A stretch of 8,329 bases of DNA from an uncultured Muribaculaceae bacterium (GTDB lineage Bacteria; Bacteroidota; Bacteroidia; Bacteroidales; Muribaculaceae). Made by a program: the position numbers and the translations under genes. Within the stretch, counting starts at the first letter, position 1; each line of letters opens with the position of its first letter. The stretch covers positions 1-8,329 of the forward strand of contig CAJUSN010000112.1 in assembly GCA_910589095.1 (NCBI GenBank), in the 5' to 3' direction. Positions 1-5,841 of this stretch are shown piece after piece. The notes beneath the pieces are model-generated. The model had not been told where the DNA came from. It ran no database searches and worked only from the letters and a program-made list of their open reading frames with translations.

Positions 1-127
1 CATTTATTCTTCTTAGGTACTTAAATCTCATGCTACGCTATGATTTAGGAAAGACTACCATGAAATAGACAAATCAAAATGATATTTTCTGTCTATAGGT
101 AAAGAATCACTGAGTTCATGGCATTTT
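1..127. other. Upstream non-coding region, possible divergent gene start
   Basis: All three plus frames reach stops within the first 68 bases, so no substantial plus-strand gene ends here. On the minus strand an ATG at 31-29 opens a frame that stays open to the window edge (MRFKYLRRIN...). Ten codons are too few to call a gene. No clear TAnnTTTG box lies ahead of it on that strand; the nearest is a one-mismatch TTGATTTG. The region is AT-rich and also holds a small inverted repeat, listed separately. Confidence 0.35.
65..96. repeat. Small AT-rich inverted repeat
   Basis: ATAGACA at 65-71 is the exact reverse complement of TGTCTAT at 90-96. Inside, AAAAT and ATTTT flank a GAT triloop, so a two-part hairpin with an asymmetric 4/1 internal loop can form. 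It lies about 30 bp upstream of the -33 box of the prenyl synthase promoter. It could be an operator, a weak terminator for something off the left edge, or chance in AT-rich DNA. Confidence 0.35.
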
Positions 128-159
128 TTTGGTCAATGCACGGAAATTTAGTAATTTTG
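128..159 (+). promoter_or_regulatory. Bacteroidota-type promoter for the prenyl synthase gene
   Basis: TTTG at 128-131 (-33 box) and TAATTTTG at 152-159 (TAnnTTTG -7 box) are separated by 20 bp, as expected for the primary sigma factor of Bacteroidota. Transcription should start near 166, about 18 nt before the ATG at 184. The site lies inside an in-frame upstream extension of the prenyl synthase frame (ATG at 118) and so argues against that longer start. Confidence 0.7.
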
Positions 160-183
160 TGCCCCATACACAACCGTTTAATC

Positions 184-1149
184 ATGCACAATCTCAGCGA
201 ATATCTCTCCATGATAGAGCAGCAGATCAAAGATCTGGAATATCCTGCCGAACCTGTGGGTCTCTACGCCCCCATCCGTTATGTTCTCGACGGTGGAGGT
301 AAACGCATACGCCCCGTTCTTGCCCTTGCCGCCTGCGAGGCGCTTGGAGCTGACCCTCTAAAGGCTATCAATCAAGCTTTGGGCGTGGAGATGTTCCACA
401 ACTTCACGTTGCTCCACGATGATGTGATGGACCACGCCGACATGCGTCGCGGCCGTCCTACCGTGCATGTGAAATGGGACGAGCGCACCGCCATACTCTC
501 GGGCGACGCCATGCTCACCTTGTCGTCAATGCTCATGGCTCGGGAATGTCCCCTTCAATTCTATCCGCGAGTCATGAAACTCACCCAGCAAACGGCCATG
601 GAAGTATATGAAGGGCAACAATATGACATGGATTTCGAGGACCGTAATGATGTCACAGTCGACGATTATCTATGTATGATTCGCCTTAAAACTGCCGTAC
701 TTCTTGGATGCGCCTGCGCACTCGGTGTCATAATGGCCGGAGGCGAACAGCAACATGCCGATGCAATGTACGCCTACGGCGAACGTCTTGGACTCGCATT
801 CCAGCTGCGCGACGACTACCTCGACACCTACGGCGATCCCATTGTATTCGGTAAAGAGATTGGCGGAGATATCTTGAACGACAAGAAAACATGGCTAAGC
901 ATCATGGCCCTGTCCGAGGACACCTCCGGAGTTATGGCAGAAGAGCTCTCCCGGCCCTCTGAGCCCACAGAGAAAATAGAACGCGTACGTGCCGTTTACG
1001 ATCGTCTTCAGCTTCCCCTGCGCTGCCAGCAACTCATTGACAGCTATGTGGACGCCGCCGTGGCAATGCTTGAAAAGGTACCTATGACACCGGCAGCAAG
1101 AAACTTCTTTGTGCGCCTTGCTGAAGAATCACGCTCACGCTCTCATTGA
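184..1149 (+). CDS. Short-chain trans-isoprenyl diphosphate synthase (polyprenyl synthetase family)
   Basis: This cytosolic enzyme condenses isopentenyl diphosphate with an allylic diphosphate to build the linear prenyl chains used for quinones, carrier lipids or other isoprenoids. The 321-aa product has the expected family motifs: GGGKRIRP at residues 37-44, the first Asp-rich motif DDVMD at 79-83 followed by RRGRPT at 88-93, a conserved Lys-Thr near 169-170, and the second Asp-rich motif DDYLD at 210-214 followed by GKEIGGD. The fifth residue before the first Asp motif is Phe74. By the known chain-length rule, a bulky residue there suggests a short product (C15-C20) rather than C40 or longer; this is inference. 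I chose the ATG at 184 because a promoter lies within the extension from the ATG at 118, and because the extra 22 residues do not resemble the family N-terminus. The TatD gene follows after 7 bp, so the two are probably cotranscribed. Confidence 0.93.
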   Translation: MHNLSEYLSMIEQQIKDLEYPAEPVGLYAPIRYVLDGGGKRIRPVLALAACEALGADPLKAINQALGVEMFHNFTLLHDDVMDHADMRRGRPTVHVKWDERTAILSGDAMLTLSSMLMARECPLQFYPRVMKLTQQTAMEVYEGQQYDMDFEDRNDVTVDDYLCMIRLKTAVLLGCACALGVIMAGGEQQHADAMYAYGERLGLAFQLRDDYLDTYGDPIVFGKEIGGDILNDKKTWLSIMALSEDTSGVMAEELSRPSEPTEKIERVRAVYDRLQLPLRCQQLIDSYVDAAVAMLEKVPMTPAARNFFVRLAEESRSRSH

Positions 1150-1156
1150 TTCCCGC

Positions 1157-1933
1157 ATGATTGACACCCATACACATCTCTATCTGCCTGAATTCATCAC
1201 CGATGAGAACCCGACAGGAGGTATAGAGGCAGTGGACCGCGCCCTTAATGCCGGAGTGACCCACATGATATTTCCAAATGTGGATCTCACCACCATCGAA
1301 CCCATGCATTCGCTTCATGCTGCGCGCAAGGAAGTGACATCCGTGGCCATAGGATTGCACCCGACTGAAGTAGGTGCCTCTTGGCGCGATGATCTTGATG
1401 CAGTGATGGCTGCAATGGATCCCGAAATTTCCTATGTTGCAATAGGCGAAATAGGAATGGACCTTTACTGGGACCGAACCTATGAAGATGCTCAGATGCA
1501 GGCTCTTGATACTCAATTGCAGATTGCCAGCAAAATGAATCTTCCCGTCATCATTCACTGTCGTGAAGCGTTGCCGCAAACCCTTGAAGTGCTTCAAGCC
1601 TATCCCGATGCCCGGGGTGTGATGCACAGTTTCGGAGGCACACCACACGACGTGGATAAAGTCAGAAAGGTGGTGGATTTCTATTTTGGCATTAACGGGA
1701 TAGTTACCTTTAAAAACTCAACTTTACGCCAAACACTCCCCGCAATCGGCACCAACCGGTTATTGCTTGAAACAGATTCGCCATATCTTGCACCGGTGCC
1801 ACACCGCGGACGCCGAAACGAAAGCGCTTACATAACACATACAGCTGCACACATTGCCTCATCTCTATCTCTTCCAATAGAAGAGATAGACCGTGTGACC
1901 ACGCAGAATGCACGCAACCTTTTCGGCATTTAA
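1157..1933 (+). CDS. TatD family metal-dependent hydrolase (DNase)
   Basis: TatD proteins are TIM-barrel, divalent-metal hydrolases. Characterised members are 3'-5' DNases or RNases implicated in DNA repair and RNA turnover; the physiological substrate of this copy is unknown. The 258-aa length is typical. The metal ligands can be followed in order: His5 and His7 (HTH), Glu98 in AIGEIGMD, His134 in IIHCRE, His157 in MHSFGG and Asp207 in LLETDSPYL. The C-terminal signature PHRGRRNE is also present. The ATG at 1157 gives the family N-terminus MIDTHTHL; an upstream in-frame ATG at 1109 would overlap the prenyl synthase by 41 bp and add 16 unrelated residues. It lies 7 bp downstream of the prenyl synthase and is probably read from the same promoter. 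A perfect 11-bp hairpin lies inside its 3' end. Confidence 0.94.
   Translation: MIDTHTHLYLPEFITDENPTGGIEAVDRALNAGVTHMIFPNVDLTTIEPMHSLHAARKEVTSVAIGLHPTEVGASWRDDLDAVMAAMDPEISYVAIGEIGMDLYWDRTYEDAQMQALDTQLQIASKMNLPVIIHCREALPQTLEVLQAYPDARGVMHSFGGTPHDVDKVRKVVDFYFGINGIVTFKNSTLRQTLPAIGTNRLLLETDSPYLAPVPHRGRRNESAYITHTAAHIASSLSLPIEEIDRVTTQNARNLFGI
1864..1890. repeat. Perfect 11-bp inverted repeat inside the TatD gene
   Basis: TCTATCTCTTC at 1864-1874 and GAAGAGATAGA at 1880-1890 are exact reverse complements around a 5-nt loop, CAATA. The hairpin lies about 40 nt before the TatD stop codon and encodes part of the C-terminal SLSLPIEEIDR segment. No T-run follows on either strand, so it is not a standard intrinsic terminator. 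A role in mRNA stability or processing between TatD and DUF805 is possible, as is coincidence. Confidence 0.6.
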
Positions 1934-2038
1934 CGACCTCGGATTATACCAATAGCAGATACAATGGATAGGGAGTGAACAATCGCATTGCCATGGCCGT
2001 TTTAGAGTCATTAATAACCCCTTTTATCCCTAATCGCT

Positions 2039-2416
2039 ATGACTTTTTCCAACGCCATCAACTCGGTTTTCACGCGCTACGCCGTGTTCAACGCGCGTTC
2101 CACACGTTCCGAATATTGGTTTTTCGTAATTTTCCAGTTTGTCATGGGGTGCTTCTTCACCCTATTGGGCCTGATGTTCCGCACTCAATCCGGCTCGCCT
2201 GAGTCATGGGTAACAATGCTTGCCGGACTCTACGGTCTCGCCACCATAGTTCCCTCATTAGCTGTTACCGTTCGACGCTTGCACGACACTGGCCGCGGAG
2301 GCGGTTGGATTTTCATTTCCCTCATCCCCGTCATAGGCACCATTTGGTTCATAGTGCTCATGCTCCTGCCAGGCGAGGAAGCTGACAACCGCTTCGGCCC
2401 AGAACCTCTCGTTTGA
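2039..2416 (+). CDS. DUF805 family small inner-membrane protein
   Basis: The 125-aa product is an integral membrane protein of the DUF805 family, which has no established biochemical function. The family hallmarks are present: an N-terminal RYAVFNARSTRSEYW block (residues 13-27) just before the first membrane segment, the central RRLHDTGRGGGW motif (79-90), and the C-terminal PGEEADNRFGP (111-121). Three hydrophobic stretches at about 27-46, 57-77 and 90-110 probably span the membrane. The 105-bp gap after TatD has no recognisable TAnnTTTG promoter, so it may depend on read-through from the upstream pair. Its TGA stop abuts the stop of the convergent acetyltransferase gene with no base between. 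Confidence 0.88.
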   Translation: MTFSNAINSVFTRYAVFNARSTRSEYWFFVIFQFVMGCFFTLLGLMFRTQSGSPESWVTMLAGLYGLATIVPSLAVTVRRLHDTGRGGGWIFISLIPVIGTIWFIVLMLLPGEEADNRFGPEPLV

Positions 2417-2881
2417 TCATTTCGAGATTTTGCCGGGAGCAATCCTGTAAAGCGTCCACTCATCCATGGGACGCGCACCCAAACCGCGATAAAATCCTAT
2501 GCTTGGAGTGTTCCAATCAAGACACACCCATTCCATTCTTTTGCAACCTTTTTCCACGGCCTTGGCATCGAGTTGTTTCAACAGCCCGAGACCCAGGCCG
2601 TGGCCACGCCATTCAGGATACACAAACAGGTCCTCGAGATACAGTCCTGGCTGACCGGTAAAAGTGGAGAAATTATAGAAGTACAGCGCGAACCCCACAT
2701 CCTTACCATCCACCTGCGCAAATATCACATTAACAAGGTTTTCTTCAAAAACCCATCTGTCTATATCCGCATCCGTGACTTTCACCTCATCGGACAGCTT
2801 CTCATAATCGGCTATTGCCCGTATAAACTCAACAATCAGGGGAGCATCACCCTTCCCGGCCTCTCGGTAAGTTATATTCAT
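2417..2881 (-). CDS. GNAT family N-acetyltransferase, SSAT-like
   Basis: The predicted cytosolic enzyme transfers an acetyl group from acetyl-CoA to an amine. The 154-aa sequence has the GNAT core: the strand leading into motif A, YLEDLFVYPEWRG, then the acetyl-CoA pyrophosphate-binding loop RGHGLG (residues 92-97), and a later LDWN...FYRGLGA block (121-136) typical of the family. The combination YLEDLFV, LDWN and a C-terminal W-x-LYR segment most resembles the spermidine/spermine and thialysine acetyltransferase branch. A polyamine or lysine-like amine is therefore a plausible substrate, but this is inference. It has its own promoter immediately upstream, and the HtrA gene ahead of it ends in a terminator, so it is probably a single-gene unit. 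No terminator is evident after its stop, which directly abuts the DUF805 stop. Confidence 0.9.
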   Translation of the reverse strand: MNITYREAGKGDAPLIVEFIRAIADYEKLSDEVKVTDADIDRWVFEENLVNVIFAQVDGKDVGFALYFYNFSTFTGQPGLYLEDLFVYPEWRGHGLGLGLLKQLDAKAVEKGCKRMEWVCLDWNTPSIGFYRGLGARPMDEWTLYRIAPGKISK

Positions 2882-2923
2882 AGTAAATGCACGTTTATTT
2901 TTCTATCCATTCAATTGCGAGCA

Positions 2924-2954
2924 CAAATTTACGCATTATCCGGCAGCCCACAAA
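2924..2954 (-). promoter_or_regulatory. Promoter of the GNAT acetyltransferase gene
   Basis: On the minus strand TTTG (plus 2954-2951) is followed after exactly 19 bp by TAAATTTG (plus 2931-2924), an exact match to the Bacteroidota -33/-7 pattern. The expected start near 2917 leaves a leader of about 35 nt before the ATG at 2881. The -33 box lies within the T-tract of the upstream HtrA terminator. Confidence 0.72.
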
Positions 2955-2991
2955 AAAGAGCGGGAGTGGCTTACAATACCAGCTCACGCTC
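2952..2991 (-). terminator. Intrinsic terminator of the HtrA gene
   Basis: Read on the minus strand, GAGCG...CGCTC closes a stem (plus 2991-2987 with 2962-2958). The stem continues through one mismatch, a further GAG/CTC pairing, one bulged base and a final three pairs, to a 9-nt loop at 2970-2978. A run of six T follows at once (plus 2957-2952). It lies about 70 nt past the HtrA stop and should separate that transcript from the acetyltransferase gene. Confidence 0.75.
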
Positions 2992-3000
2992 ATTTGGGAT

Positions 3001-3041
3001 GAACCGCCGGACGAATTAAGCGAAGCTTCGTCCGGCGGTTC
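3001..3041. repeat. Perfect 15-bp GC-rich inverted repeat behind the HtrA gene
   Basis: GAACCGCCGGACGAA at 3001-3015 and TTCGTCCGGCGGTTC at 3027-3041 are exact reverse complements around an 11-nt spacer. The spacer edge also forms the short palindrome CGAAGCTTCG. It begins 20 bp past the HtrA stop codon and would fold into a very stable hairpin in that mRNA. No T-run follows directly, but a canonical terminator begins 9 bp further on. It may protect the mRNA 3' end, help termination, or be one copy of a dispersed palindromic repeat (REP-like). Pairing stops abruptly at both outer ends. Confidence 0.85.
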
Positions 3042-3061
3042 TATAATCAAAAACCTATTGG

Positions 3062-4579
3062 TCAATCATCGAGATCCACTGCGTAATATTTCTTCACGCC
3101 TGTGGGATAAAGTCCGGTGATAAACATCACATGATCATCATCGCTCTTGAGGATAGCCTTGTAAATTTTTTCTACATCGTCAACTGACGACACCTTCATA
3201 TTATTGATGTCCAAAATGATGAAACCATCCTTGATACCCGCGCTCTTGAACTTTCCGTCCTTCACGCCCGACACCTGAAGGCCGCTGCTTATCTTCAATT
3301 GCTGACGGGTTTCATCATCAAGCTTTTTGAAGGCGCAGCCTAAATCCATGACAGAAGCTGCCTGAGTCACCTTCGTACTGCCCTGTGAATTATAGAGCGT
3401 AGCTTTCACAGTGTTTTTCTTGCCATCACGCACATAGGTAATAGTAACCTGATCACCGGGACGCATACGGGCCACTTGCTCGAGGAGTTGTGCCGAGGTA
3501 TGAGTGGGCACATTGTTGATTGCTGTGATAACATCGCCCTTCTTCAAACCGGCTTCCATGGCGCTGGAGCGGTCGTTGACCGATTCTACATACAGCCCGT
3601 CTACAAGACCGTCAAGACCTTTCTCTTTAGCAATCTTGGCATCAAGAGGCAGATAAGTGATTCCGAGGACAGCACGCTGCACGGCACCATATTGCTTCAA
3701 GTCAGTGGCAACTTTGGTCACAATTGCAGTGGGGATAGCAAATGCATATCCTGCATAGCTACCTGTCTGCGAATAGATAGCCGTGTTTATTCCAACGAGC
3801 TCACCGTTAAGATTCACCAACGCGCCGCCGGAATTACCGGGATTGACAGCGGCATCAGTCTGGATATATGATTCTATACCCATAGGCTTGCCATTGGTAG
3901 CCGAAGAAATGCTGCGCGCCTTTGCCGACACAATACCGGTGGTAACCGTAGAGGTGAGCCCAAAGGGATTTCCCACTGCGAGTACCCACTCGCCAACCTT
4001 GAGCCCGTCGCTGTCGCCCATAGGAATCACGGGCAGGTCCGTGGCGTCAATCTTGATCAGGGCAAGGTCTGTATTAGGGTCAGCACCTATGACGGTGGCA
4101 TTGAATTGCCGATTGTCATTGAGTGTCACCTCAAGACGCTCTGCGCCGTCAATCACATGATTATTAGTGACGATATATCCGTCGGATGAAATTATAACAC
4201 CCGAGCCAAGGCCGAGCTGCTGCTGAGCCTCCTCTTCCGATTTTGGCTGTTGCTGTTGCTGGCGCTGACGCTGGCGAGGTTGCTGCTGGCCGTAAGGATT
4301 ACCGAAGAAAAAGTCAAAGAACGGGTCATTGAAAAAGTCACCTCCGTTGCTGTAACCGCGTTGCTGACGCGGAGTAGCGAAGCTCTTTATGCTGACAACT
4401 CCATTTATGGTCGATTCAGCGGCCTTGGTAAAATCTGTGTTGGTTACCGGCGACTGTGCAACAGTGAAAAGGCCGTCGGCCGAAGTGCGGTCCGAACACG
4501 AAGCTGCCGCTGCGGCAGTAGCCACGGTTGCTACAAGCGCTCCCGAGGCAAAAGCCATGATGGTACGATTGAATTTCAT
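3062..4579 (-). CDS. htrA: Periplasmic serine protease/chaperone, Do (HtrA/DegP) family
   Basis: Do-family proteases degrade or hold misfolded envelope proteins in the periplasm as PDZ-regulated oligomers. The 505-aa product carries an N-terminal export signal (MKFNRTIMAF, then an Ala-rich stretch) and a trypsin-like domain with the catalytic triad His141 (TNNHVI), Asp171 (NTDLALI) and Ser250 (GNSGG). Two PDZ domains follow, at about 303-398 and 410-505. Between signal and protease core is a low-complexity segment of aromatic/Gly residues (81-97, NDPFFDFFFGNP) and Gln/Arg (98-121), in the position of the DegP LA loop/Q-linker. Cys28 in AAASC could be a lipidation site, but the -3 residue is Ala, so ordinary signal cleavage is equally likely. 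I chose the ATG at 4579 because it places the signal peptide at the N-terminus; the frame extends to an ATG at 4642 with 21 unlikely residues. Strong hairpins follow the stop. Confidence 0.95.
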   Translation of the reverse strand: MKFNRTIMAFASGALVATVATAAAAASCSDRTSADGLFTVAQSPVTNTDFTKAAESTINGVVSIKSFATPRQQRGYSNGGDFFNDPFFDFFFGNPYGQQQPRQRQRQQQQQPKSEEEAQQQLGLGSGVIISSDGYIVTNNHVIDGAERLEVTLNDNRQFNATVIGADPNTDLALIKIDATDLPVIPMGDSDGLKVGEWVLAVGNPFGLTSTVTTGIVSAKARSISSATNGKPMGIESYIQTDAAVNPGNSGGALVNLNGELVGINTAIYSQTGSYAGYAFAIPTAIVTKVATDLKQYGAVQRAVLGITYLPLDAKIAKEKGLDGLVDGLYVESVNDRSSAMEAGLKKGDVITAINNVPTHTSAQLLEQVARMRPGDQVTITYVRDGKKNTVKATLYNSQGSTKVTQAASVMDLGCAFKKLDDETRQQLKISSGLQVSGVKDGKFKSAGIKDGFIILDINNMKVSSVDDVEKIYKAILKSDDDHVMFITGLYPTGVKKYYAVDLDD

Positions 4580-4828
4580 ATAAATATTGGTGTTGAGGTT
4601 TTGTGAATGAATAAGATATTTGCACTTTGTGGAATCGGACAATTATGCCTTTTATCATTTCCACGGCACAAAGATAACGCATAAATCAAAGCGATAATAT
4701 CCTCACGGACAGATTTAAAATGATTTAATACGAAGGCAGTGAATTTTTAAAAAAATTTAGAGCGTGTAGTCCAAAAAATGTTAATTATAATCCGCCTTGT
4801 TTATCTTACTCAGCCAATCTCCCCGGGC
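4580..4828. promoter_or_regulatory. Leader and promoter region of the HtrA gene
   Basis: On the minus strand TATCTTTG (plus 4676-4669) matches the TAnnTTTG -7 box and would give a leader of about 80 nt. No good TTTG lies 19-20 bp upstream; the spaced position reads TATT, so the promoter may be weak or activator-dependent. Further upstream the DNA is AT-rich (about 4720-4795), including an imperfect A/T palindrome at 4742-4759. No convincing terminator for the PAP2 gene was found, so read-through from it into HtrA is possible. No gene was seen in these 249 bp. Confidence 0.45.
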
Positions 4829-5593
4829 TCAAGCCACCGGATTTGACAGAAACGTGATGGATATTCCAACACATGTCAACAAAAACCCGGCAACAGGTAT
4901 CCATGCCCACTTAACTCCAACAGCCGGACGTACACCACCGTAACGCTGCGCTACCAAACCTATGGAGCTACCAATCATGATCCCGATGAATGAACCCGTG
5001 AGAAGATCCGAAGGATAATGAACGCCCAGGTACATGCGTGTATACGCCATCATAAGAATCCACACCGAAAAGAGTGCCGCCAATCTTCCACTGCGCATGA
5101 TAAAACAGAGGAACGTGGCCAGGGCCACCGAATTGGCTGCATGACATGAGGGGAAACCGTAGTTACCTCCACGGTAGCCATTTACATAGTGGAGCATATC
5201 GGCAAAAGAGGAATGTGAGGGACGGAAACGTCCTATGGCCGGTCGCAAGTAGCTGGCACACAATTGATCGGCAAGCAGAATCACAAGAGCAATCGACAGG
5301 GAGATGATAAGTATCTGGCGCCAATTGAAATTGCGTCCTATTACTGCCAGCAAAGTCACATAAAAAGGAACCCAGGTCCACTTGTAGGAGAATCTGTACA
5401 TGAAACTGTCCAGAAAAGCAGAGTTCCCGCCATTGATCAGACGCACCACTGCGCCATCAATAGCGTCCACCCCGGATATTATGGCATTGATCCCGAAGCC
5501 ATGGGTGATACCCCCAACAAGCAGAATTATCGCAAGCAACGAAACGAATGCAGGTATGTAAGTCCATTTAAGGTCAAAAACTCTTTGTATCAT
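4829..5593 (-). CDS. PAP2 family membrane phosphatase
   Basis: PAP2 enzymes hydrolyse lipid phosphates or pyrophosphates at the membrane; bacterial members include undecaprenyl-pyrophosphate, phosphatidylglycerophosphate and lipid A phosphatases. The 254-aa product has about six hydrophobic segments and the three signature motifs: R117-x6-R124-P125 (the canonical first Lys is Arg here), PSCH at 148-151 (Cys in place of the usual Gly) and TR-x5-H-x3-D at 185-196 (Thr in place of Ser). The catalytic His151 and His192, Arg186 and Asp196 are all kept, so it should be active. The substrate cannot be told from the sequence. Recycling of the undecaprenyl carrier is attractive given the envelope genes nearby, but this is inference. 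It starts at the ATG at 5593, and a promoter lies about 140 bp upstream, giving an unusually long leader. Confidence 0.9.
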   Translation of the reverse strand: MIQRVFDLKWTYIPAFVSLLAIILLVGGITHGFGINAIISGVDAIDGAVVRLINGGNSAFLDSFMYRFSYKWTWVPFYVTLLAVIGRNFNWRQILIISLSIALVILLADQLCASYLRPAIGRFRPSHSSFADMLHYVNGYRGGNYGFPSCHAANSVALATFLCFIMRSGRLAALFSVWILMMAYTRMYLGVHYPSDLLTGSFIGIMIGSSIGLVAQRYGGVRPAVGVKWAWIPVAGFLLTCVGISITFLSNPVA

Positions 5594-5734
5594 TTTTTGT
5601 TGAAGTTAAGGTGAGAGTGCGATGCGCAGACAAAGGTCCGGAACCCGCTCCGGTAGATGAGAATGAATAAGTAGGTAAATGAAATCTTGTTTTTTCCACT
5701 AATGGGTCGTGCAACCTCGGGCTGCTTATCTGCG

Positions 5735-5771
5735 CAAAGATACAAATTTTTCATTCACAGCGCAAAGATAC
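5735..5771 (-). promoter_or_regulatory. PAP2 gene promoter with duplicated TATCTTTG motif
   Basis: On the minus strand TATCTTTG occurs twice (plus 5742-5735 and 5770-5763), each within the 12-mer GCGCAAAGATAC as read on the plus strand (5732-5743 and 5760-5771), 28 bp apart. The TTTG of the distal copy lies 20 bp upstream of the proximal copy and so can act as its -33 box. The distal copy has no TTTG at the right distance upstream. The proximal site would start transcription near 5728, giving a leader of about 135 nt that holds only a 5-bp CCGGA/TCCGG hairpin (5638-5653). Confidence 0.6.
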
Positions 5772-5782
5772 TTCATTGAAAA

Positions 5783-5813
5783 TTTGATGTTTTGACAGAT
5801 TTTAGTAAATTTG
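5783..5813 (+). promoter_or_regulatory. Promoter of the NlpC/P60 lipoprotein and tRNA dehydratase pair
   Basis: TTTG at 5783-5786 and TAAATTTG at 5806-5813 are separated by exactly 19 bp, an exact match to the Bacteroidota pattern. Transcription should start near 5820, about 22 nt before the ATG at 5842. It is divergent from, and about 15 bp away from, the PAP2 promoter elements, so the two may compete or share regulation. Confidence 0.72.
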
Positions 5814-5841
5814 CAATTGTAAACTCCCCTATACTCCCGTT

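Noticed and set aside
1082..1648. 188-aa open frame on the minus strand antisense to TatD
   Set aside because: It lies wholly opposite two well-supported genes, shows no recognisable domain, and mirrors TatD codon structure.
1975..2202. 75-aa plus-strand frame overlapping the DUF805 start
   Set aside because: It begins at a GTG in the intergenic gap and then runs out of frame through DUF805, whose own frame carries the full family motifs.
2573..3019. 148-aa plus-strand frame opposite the GNAT gene
   Set aside because: It runs antisense to a clear acetyltransferase and then through the promoter, terminator and half of the palindrome; no domain or start context supports it.
3476..4160. Two plus-strand frames of 125-131 aa opposite HtrA
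   Set aside because: They are shadows of the protease and PDZ coding sequence with no independent features.
4225..4290. Possible microsatellite or CRISPR-like repeat in the CAG/CTG-rich stretch
   Set aside because: It is the coding sequence of the HtrA Gln/Arg linker; the repeats are short, irregular and without spacers.
4740..4828. Terminator for the PAP2 gene
   Set aside because: Only a 4-bp AGCC/GGCT pairing and separate A/T-rich tracts are present; no stem followed directly by a T-run could be drawn.
5264..5614. 116-aa plus-strand frame opposite the PAP2 N-terminus
   Set aside because: It is antisense to a membrane protein with clear motifs, has no promoter, and its composition is what the reverse complement of that region gives.
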